From positions 144,191 to 208,190 of the forward strand of contig JAEHOE010000177.1 in the NCBI GenBank assembly GCA_016858145.1: a DNA stretch of 64,000 nt, in the 5' to 3' direction. Shown piece after piece: positions 22,499 to 32,554 of the stretch. Position 1 is the first letter of the stretch; the number at the start of each line of letters is the position of its first letter. The notes under the pieces are model-generated. The model did no database searches. It had not been told where the DNA came from and was given only the letters and a program-made list of their open reading frames with translations. Position numbers and translations under genes: made by a program. Origin of the DNA: Edaphochlamys debaryana (lineage: Eukaryota; Chlorophyta; Chlorophyceae; Chlamydomonadales).

Positions 22499-23272
22499 GC
22501 TTTGCGGCTCGAGCCGTCTGTCGCGGCGCCGTGCTTAAAATGCGCTGTAGCTTGAGGGCTGAACACCACGTCTTCTATTGAGTAGGAAGGTAAGCTTGTG
22601 TGAGCGAGTGCGCGGAGTGGAAGCCTTAGGCCGACAGCGAGACGGCGCGCTCTGATGCGTGCCGGGGTCCACCGACGTGCCTACCCCATGCCGCAGCGCC
22701 CATGCCGCCCCTAAGAAATGCTTACCCCCCGCAGTCCCCCCCGCGCACCAAGCAAGCTTACAGAGTCCCTGTGCATATGGGGGGAGCATGACAGGGGCTG
22801 GAGGCGGGGTGGGGAAAACCCTTGCCTTCCCCCTGCGGGCACGGTACCAGCACACACCCTCACCACAGGATGCGCCCCCTCGGGCTCCGCAGCGCCCCCC
22901 GCGGCCACTCGCTTAAGGGCGATGGACGTGGGGCTTACAGGAGGTTGTGCTGCCAGGGAACTGTGTACGCCCAAGAGCGCGGGACTGGGCAAGGCCGGCC
23001 ACACCATGAGCGCGCCTTCCCAAGCGACCAGCCCAAGCCAGTAGAGCATTGCCTCGCCTTTTGTACGAACGACACGCTGTGCAGTCCCTAGGTGCCGACC
23101 CTGGCTGTGCGAGCAAACGTACGGCAAACCTGTCTGGGCGCTAGAGGCCACGGCTGCAAGGTTTGAGCGGCTCATGCTGTAGGGAAGATGCAATTTTGAT
23201 GCTTGGAAGACAAACGGGGCCCGCGCAGCGACTGCGAGGGTGCTCAAGTTTCCGAAGACTTTTAGGCGGTAG
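22470..23272 (+). mobile_element. Module A, copy A1 (803 bp, TIR-bounded MITE-like unit)
   Basis: The first array unit, preceded by the C that completes CACTG. It has 30-bp imperfect terminal inverted repeats and no recognisable protein. The longest internal frame (22711-23247, - strand, 178 codons) is not supported by composition or motifs. TIRs plus small size and no coding capacity suggest a non-autonomous DNA transposon. Three bases before the element read CTA, a candidate 3-bp target duplication; its partner would lie past the array end. Confidence 0.75.
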
Positions 23273-23274
23273 TG
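23245..23274 (+). repeat. Right terminal inverted repeat of module A (A1)
   Basis: Ends AGACTTTTAGGCGGTAGTG; its reverse complement begins CACTACCGCCTAAAAGTC. At the 20 A-A junctions this end faces the next left end across a single G, forming a palindrome of about 60 bp. Confidence 0.85.
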
Positions 23275-25191
23275 AGATGGCGCTCAGATTGTGCTGGGCG
23301 TGGCATGCCGTGCATGCCATGTGCGTGTCTGGCTCCCCGCCTGCCCCTGGCCCCCGCACGCCCTCCAGCCCCCCAGCCAGCACCAGCAACAAACTCTACA
23401 AACGCTAACCAACCCAAGCTTGGTTGACAGTTGTACCTGTCATAACCGTGCTCGTACAACGGTTACAACCACCTCGTGTGTGTTTCGCTGCCCTGCAATG
23501 ATCCCCCCTTCTACCCCTTCCCCCTTCCCCCCGCAGATGGTGAAACACGCTCGGGATCAGGCGTTATCAGGCGAGCAGGCAGCCAGCAGCGCGGGGGAGG
23601 CAGCTGGGGTTGCACAGCAGGCCGACGAGGGTGCGGGCACGGAGGGGGATGAGGCAGAGGCCGTGGAGTCTGGGGGTGAGGTGGACACGCCCCCGGGAGA
23701 GGGGGCCGCGGCGCCGGCTGCTAAAGAGAGGCGGCACCGCGGCCCCAAGCGGGACAAGGACGAGCTGAGGGCCGAGGCGGCAGCCAAGCGTGACAGAACA
23801 GCTGTCAAGCACCGCCTGCGTCTGGCGGCTGTTAAAGCCGCGCATACGGCCGAGGCCACCCATCCCAACTCAGAGTGGGGTCCCGAAGCAGCACGGCTGC
23901 TGGGGGAGTGGCTGGCGGTGAACCCAGACGTGGAGCCACCAAAGAAGCCGGAAGAGCTGTGCCGGCGCTGGGCTGCGCGGCTGGAGCCCAACAGAGGGGC
24001 ATCTGGGGTCCAGGACGCGCCACGCTCTGGGGCCCCACGGAAGGTGCCGGAGGCGAAAGCCCTGCTCGCACTAGCAATGGTGCTCGACAAGGCGCCCAGC
24101 AGCAAGGAGGCGATGCTGGCGGTCCCCGAGTTCAAGGATCTCCTGGACAGCTGCAGCGAGGCAAGAGGGGCTGGTCAGGGCGGGTGGAGAAGCAGAAGGG
24201 GGCATGGGGCAGCAAGCCTCAGCATCATCAACAACCACCGGTCGGCAACCGGTGACCAGCTGAGCATCTACACCACGGAGCTGCGGCGGCTCTTCGAGGG
24301 CCCGGGCAAGGTCATCACGAATGACTGGGTTCGCAACACTACCCACCGGCTCTTTCTGGAGGTGCTGCCGGCAATCATCAAGGCGGAGGGCAACTACCCA
24401 GAGAAGAAGCTGCGCTGAGGCGGGCCTGCGAGCTGGAGGCGGGCCTGCGGGCGAGAGGCGGCGCGCGGGAGGGGACAGGGAGGGAGGGAGGGAGGGATAG
24501 TCGAGGGGAGAGAGGGAAGAGTCGAGCAAGGGAAAGCATGGGCCAGGAAGGTGTACAGGGGGCACAGGACGCTGGAGCAGCTGAGCAAGCACGCATCAGG
24601 TTAACTACCTATCATGCTTATAACGTTTGTATTATTGCGGTGGAGCCAGGCGGGGCACCGCCTCAGAGTGAGGCAAGGGGGGCTTGTCTGGCATGTCGGC
24701 CCGCGTGGGATGGACGTGTCTGAAGCCGTGACGAGGGGGTTAGCAGGGGAAACGCGTGTCACGACTGCTTATACGATATTGCTGCTGGTGGCGAAGTCGG
24801 GGGCTGATCCCCCTGGATAGCGGATGCGCGATTCCGTTGTGCGGGAGTCGGGGAGTGCGGGACGCGGGGGGAGGCGGGGCCCCGCGTGCCGAACGGTCGC
24901 GGTGATGGTCGCCGCGTCAAGCCGCTTCTAACCGATGCTATGCGCTTATCTGCACACACCTGTAGTCATAACAGAGCGTGGACCCAGGTCGCCAGCTTTA
25001 TCCAGAGCCCTCCGCGCAACGCCATCCTCGATTGCGCTAAGCTGGCGCCGGCTCAGAGCCTTCCGACAAGCCCCTCCGCGCTGCCGGAGACGCACAAGCG
25101 AGTTGATGTCACTGAGACGTAGCCTGCGAGCTTACGGGCTTCGATCTAGCGAAGCTTTTGCTGCGAAACCGTGACGGGGCCGCTCGGCCTC
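23273..25191 (+). repeat. Module B, copy B1
   Basis: This 1919-bp unit contains, in order: a leader with a short inverted pair (GTTGTAC/GTACAAC around 23429-23460), a pyrimidine tract with CCGCAG acceptor ending at 23536, the 293-codon ORF, a (GGGA)n tract at about 24478-24496, the perfect inverted repeat GGGGGCTGATCCCCC at 24799-24813, and a tail ending CGGCCTC. Its own ends show only a weak inverted resemblance (AGATGGC versus AGAGGCC), so B does not look like an independent TIR element. Confidence 0.9.
23537..24418 (+). CDS. Module B protein, copy B1: putative HTH-bearing transposon-related protein (293 aa)
   Basis: ATG is the first codon after a long pyrimidine tract and CCGCAG, so translation probably starts in, or enters, an exon here. 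The frame is also open upstream to 23291, so an unspliced 375-residue reading cannot be excluded. Residues 11-60 are acidic and Ala/Gly-rich; 63-75 (KERRHRGPKR) look like a nuclear-localisation or DNA-contact patch; 112-175 contain SEWGPEAARLLGEWLAV, RRWAARLE and VQDAPRSGAPRKV, resembling the second helix-turn-helix and GRPR-like linker of Tc1/mariner-type transposases; 226-293 form a Trp/Leu-containing C-terminal segment (TNDWVRNTTHRLFLEVLP). No DDE/DDD catalytic triad is visible, so at most a DNA-binding fragment or non-autonomous product is encoded. Residue 119 is Ala in this copy. Function unknown. Confidence 0.55.
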   Translation: MVKHARDQALSGEQAASSAGEAAGVAQQADEGAGTEGDEAEAVESGGEVDTPPGEGAAAPAAKERRHRGPKRDKDELRAEAAAKRDRTAVKHRLRLAAVKAAHTAEATHPNSEWGPEAARLLGEWLAVNPDVEPPKKPEELCRRWAARLEPNRGASGVQDAPRSGAPRKVPEAKALLALAMVLDKAPSSKEAMLAVPEFKDLLDSCSEARGAGQGGWRSRRGHGAASLSIINNHRSATGDQLSIYTTELRRLFEGPGKVITNDWVRNTTHRLFLEVLPAIIKAEGNYPEKKLR

Positions 25192-27110
25192 TGAGATGGC
25201 GCTCAGATTGTGCTGGGCGTGGCATGCCGTGCATGCCATGTGCGTGTCTGGCTCCCCGCCTGCCCCTGGCCCCCGCACGCCCTCCAGCCCCCCAGCCAGC
25301 ACCAGCAACAAACTCTACAAACGCTAACCAACCCAAGCTTGGTTGACAGTTGTACCTGTCATAACCGTGCTCGTACAACGGTTACAACCACCTCGTGTGT
25401 GTTTCGCTGCCCTGCAATGATCCCCCCTTCTACCCCTTCCCCCTTCCCCCCGCAGATGGTGAAACACGCTCGGGATCAGGCGTTATCAGGCGAGCAGGCA
25501 GCCAGCAGCGCGGGGGAGGCAGCTGGGGTTGCACAGCAGGCCGACGAGGGTGCGGGCACGGAGGGGGATGAGGCAGAGGCCGTGGAGTCTGGGGGTGAGG
25601 TGGACACGCCCCCGGGAGAGGGGGCCGCGGCGCCGGCTGCTAAAGAGAGGCGGCACCGCGGCCCCAAGCGGGACAAGGACGAGCTGAGGGCCGAGGCGGC
25701 AGCCAAGCGTGACAGAACAGCTGTCAAGCACCGCCTGCGTCTGGCGGCTGTTAAAGCCGCGCATACGGCCGAGGCCACCCATCCCAACTCAGAGTGGGGT
25801 CCCGAAGCAGCACGGCTGCTGGGGGAGTGGCTGGCGGTGAACCCAGACGTGGAGCCACCAAAGAAGCCGGAAGAGCTGTGCCGGCGCTGGGCTGCGCGGC
25901 TGGAGCCCAACAGAGGGGCATCTGGGGTCCAGGACGCGCCACGCTCTGGGGCCCCACGGAAGGTGCCGGAGGCGAAAGCCCTGCTCGCACTAGCAATGGT
26001 GCTCGACAAGGCGCCCAGCAGCAAGGAGGCGATGCTGGCGGTCCCCGAGTTCAAGGATCTCCTGGACAGCTGCAGCGAGGCAAGAGGGGCTGGTCAGGGC
26101 GGGTGGAGAAGCAGAAGGGGGCATGGGGCAGCAAGCCTCAGCATCATCAACAACCACCGGTCGGCAACCGGTGACCAGCTGAGCATCTACACCACGGAGC
26201 TGCGGCGGCTCTTCGAGGGCCCGGGCAAGGTCATCACGAATGACTGGGTTCGCAACACTACCCACCGGCTCTTTCTGGAGGTGCTGCCGGCAATCATCAA
26301 GGCGGAGGGCAACTACCCAGAGAAGAAGCTGCGCTGAGGCGGGCCTGCGAGCTGGAGGCGGGCCTGCGGGCGAGAGGCGGCGCGCGGGAGGGGACAGGGA
26401 GGGAGGGAGGGAGGGATAGTCGAGGGGAGAGAGGGAAGAGTCGAGCAAGGGAAAGCATGGGCCAGGAAGGTGTACAGGGGGCACAGGACGCTGGAGCAGC
26501 TGAGCAAGCACGCATCAGGTTAACTACCTATCATGCTTATAACGTTTGTATTATTGCGGTGGAGCCAGGCGGGGCACCGCCTCAGAGTGAGGCAAGGGGG
26601 GCTTGTCTGGCATGTCGGCCCGCGTGGGATGGACGTGTCTGAAGCCGTGACGAGGGGGTTAGCAGGGGAAACGCGTGTCACGACTGCTTATACGATATTG
26701 CTGCTGGTGGCGAAGTCGGGGGCTGATCCCCCTGGATAGCGGATGCGCGATTCCGTTGTGCGGGAGTCGGGGAGTGCGGGACGCGGGGGGAGGCGGGGCC
26801 CCGCGTGCCGAACGGTCGCGGTGATGGTCGCCGCGTCAAGCCGCTTCTAACCGATGCTATGCGCTTATCTGCACACACCTGTAGTCATAACAGAGCGTGG
26901 ACCCAGGTCGCCAGCTTTATCCAGAGCCCTCCGCGCAACGCCATCCTCGATTGCGCTAAGCTGGCGCCGGCTCAGAGCCTTCCGACAAGCCCCTCCGCGC
27001 TGCCGGAGACGCACAAGCGAGTTGATGTCACTGAGACGTAGCCTGCGAGCTTACGGGCTTCGATCTAGCGAAGCTTTTGCTGCGAAACCGTGACGGGGCC
27101 GCTCGGCCTC
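25192..27110 (+). repeat. Module B, copy B2 (directly after B1)
   Basis: 1919 bp, joined to B1 without an A unit; CGGCCTC is followed by TG and then AGATGG. Sequence is the same as B1 as far as I can see. Confidence 0.9.
25456..26337 (+). CDS. Module B protein, copy B2
   Basis: Intact 293-codon frame identical to copy B1, including Ala119, behind the same acceptor. Confidence 0.5.
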   Translation: MVKHARDQALSGEQAASSAGEAAGVAQQADEGAGTEGDEAEAVESGGEVDTPPGEGAAAPAAKERRHRGPKRDKDELRAEAAAKRDRTAVKHRLRLAAVKAAHTAEATHPNSEWGPEAARLLGEWLAVNPDVEPPKKPEELCRRWAARLEPNRGASGVQDAPRSGAPRKVPEAKALLALAMVLDKAPSSKEAMLAVPEFKDLLDSCSEARGAGQGGWRSRRGHGAASLSIINNHRSATGDQLSIYTTELRRLFEGPGKVITNDWVRNTTHRLFLEVLPAIIKAEGNYPEKKLR

Positions 27111-27913
27111 ACTGCCTCCTAAAAGTCGTCGGAAACTTGGCTTTGCGGCTCGAGCCGTCTGTCGCGGCGCCGTGCTTAAAATGCGCTGTAGCTTGAGGGC
27201 TGAACACCACGTCTTCTATTGAGTAGGAAGGTAAGCTTGTGTGAGCGAGTGCGCGGAGTGGAAGCCTTAGGCCGACAGCGAGACGGCGCGCTCTGATGCG
27301 TGCCGGGGTCCACCGACGTGCCTACCCCATGCCGCAGCGCCCATGCCGCCCCTAAGAAATGCTTACCCCCCGCAGTCCCCCCCGCGCACCAAGCAAGCTT
27401 ACAGAGTCCCTGTGCATATGGGGGGAGCATGACAGGGGCTGGAGGCGGGGTGGGGAAAACCCTTGCCTTCCCCCTGCGGGCACGGTACCAGCACACACCC
27501 TCACCACAGGATGCGCCCCCTCGGGCTCCGCAGCGCCCCCCGCGGCCACTCGCTTAAGGGCGATGGACGTGGGGCTTACAGGAGGTTGTGCTGCCAGGGA
27601 ACTGTGTACGCCCAAGAGCGCGGGACTGGGCAAGGCCGGCCACACCATGAGCGCGCCTTCCCAAGCGACCAGCCCAAGCCAGTAGAGCATTGCCTCGCCT
27701 TTTGTACGAACGACACGCTGTGCAGTCCCTAGGTGCCGACCCTGGCTGTGCGAGCAAACGTACGGCAAACCTGTCTGGGCGCTAGAGGCCACGGCTGCAA
27801 GGTTTGAGCGGCTCATGCTGTAGGGAAGATGCAATTTTGATGCTTGGAAGACAAACGGGGCCCGCGCAGCGACTGCGAGGGTGCTCAAGTTTCCGAAGAC
27901 TTTTAGGCGGTAG
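27111..27913 (+). mobile_element. Module A, copy A2
   Basis: 803 bp, bounded by B2 and B3. Starts 4641 bp after A1, showing the A-B-B unit was itself duplicated. Confidence 0.75.
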
Positions 27914-29832
27914 TGAGATGGCGCTCAGATTGTGCTGGGCGTGGCATGCCGTGCATGCCATGTGCGTGTCTGGCTCCCCGCCTGCCCCTGGCCCCCGCAC
28001 GCCCTCCAGCCCCCCAGCCAGCACCAGCAACAAACTCTACAAACGCTAACCAACCCAAGCTTGGTTGACAGTTGTACCTGTCATAACCGTGCTCGTACAA
28101 CGGTTACAACCACCTCGTGTGTGTTTCGCTGCCCTGCAATGATCCCCCCTTCTACCCCTTCCCCCTTCCCCCCGCAGATGGTGAAACACGCTCGGGATCA
28201 GGCGTTATCAGGCGAGCAGGCAGCCAGCAGCGCGGGGGAGGCAGCTGGGGTTGCACAGCAGGCCGACGAGGGTGCGGGCACGGAGGGGGATGAGGCAGAG
28301 GCCGTGGAGTCTGGGGGTGAGGTGGACACGCCCCCGGGAGAGGGGGCCGCGGCGCCGGCTGCTAAAGAGAGGCGGCACCGCGGCCCCAAGCGGGACAAGG
28401 ACGAGCTGAGGGCCGAGGCGGCAGCCAAGCGTGACAGAACAGCTGTCAAGCACCGCCTGCGTCTGGCGGCTGTTAAAGCCGCGCATACGGCCGAGGCCAC
28501 CCATCCCAACTCAGAGTGGGGTCCCGAAGCAGCACGGCTGCTGGGGGAGTGGCTGGCGGTGAACCCAGACGTGGAGCCACCAAAGAAGCCGGAAGAGCTG
28601 TGCCGGCGCTGGGCTGCGCGGCTGGAGCCCAACAGAGGGGCATCTGGGGTCCAGGACGCGCCACGCTCTGGGGCCCCACGGAAGGTGCCGGAGGCGAAAG
28701 CCCTGCTCGCACTAGCAATGGTGCTCGACAAGGCGCCCAGCAGCAAGGAGGCGATGCTGGCGGTCCCCGAGTTCAAGGATCTCCTGGACAGCTGCAGCGA
28801 GGCAAGAGGGGCTGGTCAGGGCGGGTGGAGAAGCAGAAGGGGGCATGGGGCAGCAAGCCTCAGCATCATCAACAACCACCGGTCGGCAACCGGTGACCAG
28901 CTGAGCATCTACACCACGGAGCTGCGGCGGCTCTTCGAGGGCCCGGGCAAGGTCATCACGAATGACTGGGTTCGCAACACTACCCACCGGCTCTTTCTGG
29001 AGGTGCTGCCGGCAATCATCAAGGCGGAGGGCAACTACCCAGAGAAGAAGCTGCGCTGAGGCGGGCCTGCGAGCTGGAGGCGGGCCTGCGGGCGAGAGGC
29101 GGCGCGCGGGAGGGGACAGGGAGGGAGGGAGGGAGGGATAGTCGAGGGGAGAGAGGGAAGAGTCGAGCAAGGGAAAGCATGGGCCAGGAAGGTGTACAGG
29201 GGGCACAGGACGCTGGAGCAGCTGAGCAAGCACGCATCAGGTTAACTACCTATCATGCTTATAACGTTTGTATTATTGCGGTGGAGCCAGGCGGGGCACC
29301 GCCTCAGAGTGAGGCAAGGGGGGCTTGTCTGGCATGTCGGCCCGCGTGGGATGGACGTGTCTGAAGCCGTGACGAGGGGGTTAGCAGGGGAAACGCGTGT
29401 CACGACTGCTTATACGATATTGCTGCTGGTGGCGAAGTCGGGGGCTGATCCCCCTGGATAGCGGATGCGCGATTCCGTTGTGCGGGAGTCGGGGAGTGCG
29501 GGACGCGGGGGGAGGCGGGGCCCCGCGTGCCGAACGGTCGCGGTGATGGTCGCCGCGTCAAGCCGCTTCTAACCGATGCTATGCGCTTATCTGCACACAC
29601 CTGTAGTCATAACAGAGCGTGGACCCAGGTCGCCAGCTTTATCCAGAGCCCTCCGCGCAACGCCATCCTCGATTGCGCTAAGCTGGCGCCGGCTCAGAGC
29701 CTTCCGACAAGCCCCTCCGCGCTGCCGGAGACGCACAAGCGAGTTGATGTCACTGAGACGTAGCCTGCGAGCTTACGGGCTTCGATCTAGCGAAGCTTTT
29801 GCTGCGAAACCGTGACGGGGCCGCTCGGCCTC
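27914..29832 (+). repeat. Module B, copy B3
   Basis: 1919 bp, follows A2 and abuts B4 through the same TG junction as B1-B2. Confidence 0.9.
28178..29059 (+). CDS. Module B protein, copy B3
   Basis: Intact frame, 293 codons, Ala119 version. Confidence 0.5.
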   Translation: MVKHARDQALSGEQAASSAGEAAGVAQQADEGAGTEGDEAEAVESGGEVDTPPGEGAAAPAAKERRHRGPKRDKDELRAEAAAKRDRTAVKHRLRLAAVKAAHTAEATHPNSEWGPEAARLLGEWLAVNPDVEPPKKPEELCRRWAARLEPNRGASGVQDAPRSGAPRKVPEAKALLALAMVLDKAPSSKEAMLAVPEFKDLLDSCSEARGAGQGGWRSRRGHGAASLSIINNHRSATGDQLSIYTTELRRLFEGPGKVITNDWVRNTTHRLFLEVLPAIIKAEGNYPEKKLR

Positions 29833-31751
29833 TGAGATGGCGCTCAGATTGTGCTGGGCGTGGCATGCCGTGCATGCCATGTGCGTGTCTGGCTCCCCGC
29901 CTGCCCCTGGCCCCCGCACGCCCTCCAGCCCCCCAGCCAGCACCAGCAACAAACTCTACAAACGCTAACCAACCCAAGCTTGGTTGACAGTTGTACCTGT
30001 CATAACCGTGCTCGTACAACGGTTACAACCACCTCGTGTGTGTTTCGCTGCCCTGCAATGATCCCCCCTTCTACCCCTTCCCCCTTCCCCCCGCAGATGG
30101 TGAAACACGCTCGGGATCAGGCGTTATCAGGCGAGCAGGCAGCCAGCAGCGCGGGGGAGGCAGCTGGGGTTGCACAGCAGGCCGACGAGGGTGCGGGCAC
30201 GGAGGGGGATGAGGCAGAGGCCGTGGAGTCTGGGGGTGAGGTGGACACGCCCCCGGGAGAGGGGGCCGCGGCGCCGGCTGCTAAAGAGAGGCGGCACCGC
30301 GGCCCCAAGCGGGACAAGGACGAGCTGAGGGCCGAGGCGGCAGCCAAGCGTGACAGAACAGCTGTCAAGCACCGCCTGCGTCTGGCGGCTGTTAAAGCCG
30401 CGCATACGGCCGAGGCCACCCATCCCAACTCAGAGTGGGGTCCCGAAGCAGAACGGCTGCTGGGGGAGTGGCTGGCGGTGAACCCAGACGTGGAGCCACC
30501 AAAGAAGCCGGAAGAGCTGTGCCGGCGCTGGGCTGCGCGGCTGGAGCCCAACAGAGGGGCATCTGGGGTCCAGGACGCGCCACGCTCTGGGGCCCCACGG
30601 AAGGTGCCGGAGGCGAAAGCCCTGCTCGCACTAGCAATGGTGCTCGACAAGGCGCCCAGCAGCAAGGAGGCGATGCTGGCGGTCCCCGAGTTCAAGGATC
30701 TCCTGGACAGCTGCAGCGAGGCAAGAGGGGCTGGTCAGGGCGGGTGGAGAAGCAGAAGGGGGCATGGGGCAGCAAGCCTCAGCATCATCAACAACCACCG
30801 GTCGGCAACCGGTGACCAGCTGAGCATCTACACCACGGAGCTGCGGCGGCTCTTCGAGGGCCCGGGCAAGGTCATCACGAATGACTGGGTTCGCAACACT
30901 ACCCACCGGCTCTTTCTGGAGGTGCTGCCGGCAATCATCAAGGCGGAGGGCAACTACCCAGAGAAGAAGCTGCGCTGAGGCGGGCCTGCGAGCTGGAGGC
31001 GGGCCTGCGGGCGAGAGGCGGCGCGCGGGAGGGGACAGGGAGGGAGGGAGGGAGGGATAGTCGAGGGGAGAGAGGGAAGAGTCGAGCAAGGGAAAGCATG
31101 GGCCAGGAAGGTGTACAGGGGGCACAGGACGCTGGAGCAGCTGAGCAAGCACGCATCAGGTTAACTACCTATCATGCTTATAACGTTTGTATTATTGCGG
31201 TGGAGCCAGGCGGGGCACCGCCTCAGAGTGAGGCAAGGGGGGCTTGTCTGGCATGTCGGCCCGCGTGGGATGGACGTGTCTGAAGCCGTGACGAGGGGGT
31301 TAGCAGGGGAAACGCGTGTCACGACTGCTTATACGATATTGCTGCTGGTGGCGAAGTCGGGGGCTGATCCCCCTGGATAGCGGATGCGCGATTCCGTTGT
31401 GCGGGAGTCGGGGAGTGCGGGACGCGGGGGGAGGCGGGGCCCCGCGTGCCGAACGGTCGCGGTGATGGTCGCCGCGTCAAGCCGCTTCTAACCGATGCTA
31501 TGCGCTTATCTGCACACACCTGTAGTCATAACAGAGCGTGGACCCAGGTCGCCAGCTTTATCCAGAGCCCTCCGCGCAACGCCATCCTCGATTGCGCTAA
31601 GCTGGCGCCGGCTCAGAGCCTTCCGACAAGCCCCTCCGCGCTGCCGGAGACGCACAAGCGAGTTGATGTCACTGAGACGTAGCCTGCGAGCTTACGGGCT
31701 TCGATCTAGCGAAGCTTTTGCTGCGAAACCGTGACGGGGCCGCTCGGCCTC
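29833..31751 (+). repeat. Module B, copy B4
   Basis: 1919 bp. The first copy carrying the C-to-A change (GCAGCACGG to GCAGAACGG) near 30452, shared with B5, B6 and B7. Confidence 0.9.
30097..30978 (+). CDS. Module B protein, copy B4 (Glu119 variant)
   Basis: Intact 293-codon frame with Glu instead of Ala at residue 119, in the helix before the HTH-like segment. No other difference was noticed. Confidence 0.5.
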   Translation: MVKHARDQALSGEQAASSAGEAAGVAQQADEGAGTEGDEAEAVESGGEVDTPPGEGAAAPAAKERRHRGPKRDKDELRAEAAAKRDRTAVKHRLRLAAVKAAHTAEATHPNSEWGPEAERLLGEWLAVNPDVEPPKKPEELCRRWAARLEPNRGASGVQDAPRSGAPRKVPEAKALLALAMVLDKAPSSKEAMLAVPEFKDLLDSCSEARGAGQGGWRSRRGHGAASLSIINNHRSATGDQLSIYTTELRRLFEGPGKVITNDWVRNTTHRLFLEVLPAIIKAEGNYPEKKLR

Positions 31752-32554
31752 ACTGCCTCCTAAAAGTCGTCGGAAACTTGGCTTTGCGGCTCGAGCCGTC
31801 TGTCGCGGCGCCGTGCTTAAAATGCGCTGTAGCTTGAGGGCTGAACACCACGTCTTCTATTGAGTAGGAAGGTAAGCTTGTGTGAGCGAGTGCGCGGAGT
31901 GGAAGCCTTAGGCCGACAGCGAGACGGCGCGCTCTGATGCGTGCCGGGGTCCACCGACGTGCCTACCCCATGCCGCAGCGCCCATGCCGCCCCTAAGAAA
32001 TGCTTACCCCCCGCAGTCCCCCCCGCGCACCAAGCAAGCTTACAGAGTCCCTGTGCATATGGGGGGAGCATGACAGGGGCTGGAGGCGGGGTGGGGAAAA
32101 CCCTTGCCTTCCCCCTGCGGGCACGGTACCAGCACACACCCTCACCACAGGATGCGCCCCCTCGGGCTCCGCAGCGCCCCCCGCGGCCACTCGCTTAAGG
32201 GCGATGGACGTGGGGCTTACAGGAGGTTGTGCTGCCAGGGAACTGTGTACGCCCAAGAGCGCGGGACTGGGCAAGGCCGGCCACACCATGAGCGCGCCTT
32301 CCCAAGCGACCAGCCCAAGCCAGTAGAGCATTGCCTCGCCTTTTGTACGAACGACACGCTGTGCAGTCCCTAGGTGCCGACCCTGGCTGTGCGAGCAAAC
32401 GTACGGCAAACCTGTCTGGGCGCTAGAGGCCACGGCTGCAAGGTTTGAGCGGCTCATGCTGTAGGGAAGATGCAATTTTGATGCTTGGAAGACAAACGGG
32501 GCCCGCGCAGCGACTGCGAGGGTGCTCAAGTTTCCGAAGACTTTTAGGCGGTAG
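31752..32554 (+). mobile_element. Module A, copy A3
   Basis: 803 bp, between B4 and B5; starts 4641 bp after A2. Confidence 0.75.

Noticed and set aside
22711..23247. 178-codon - strand frame repeated in every A unit
   Set aside because: It is repeated only because A is repeated. No motif, no splice context, and overlapping open frames of similar length on the other strand.
23291..23536. Upstream extension of the module B protein to 375 residues
   Set aside because: The extension is Cys/Pro/Thr-rich low complexity and ends in a textbook pyrimidine tract plus CCGCAG acceptor, so it looks intronic. It is mentioned as an alternative only.
23273..25191. Module B as an independent TIR transposon
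   Set aside because: Its ends share only AGATGGC/AGAGGCC in inverted orientation, too weak, and B-B and A-B junctions show no target duplications.
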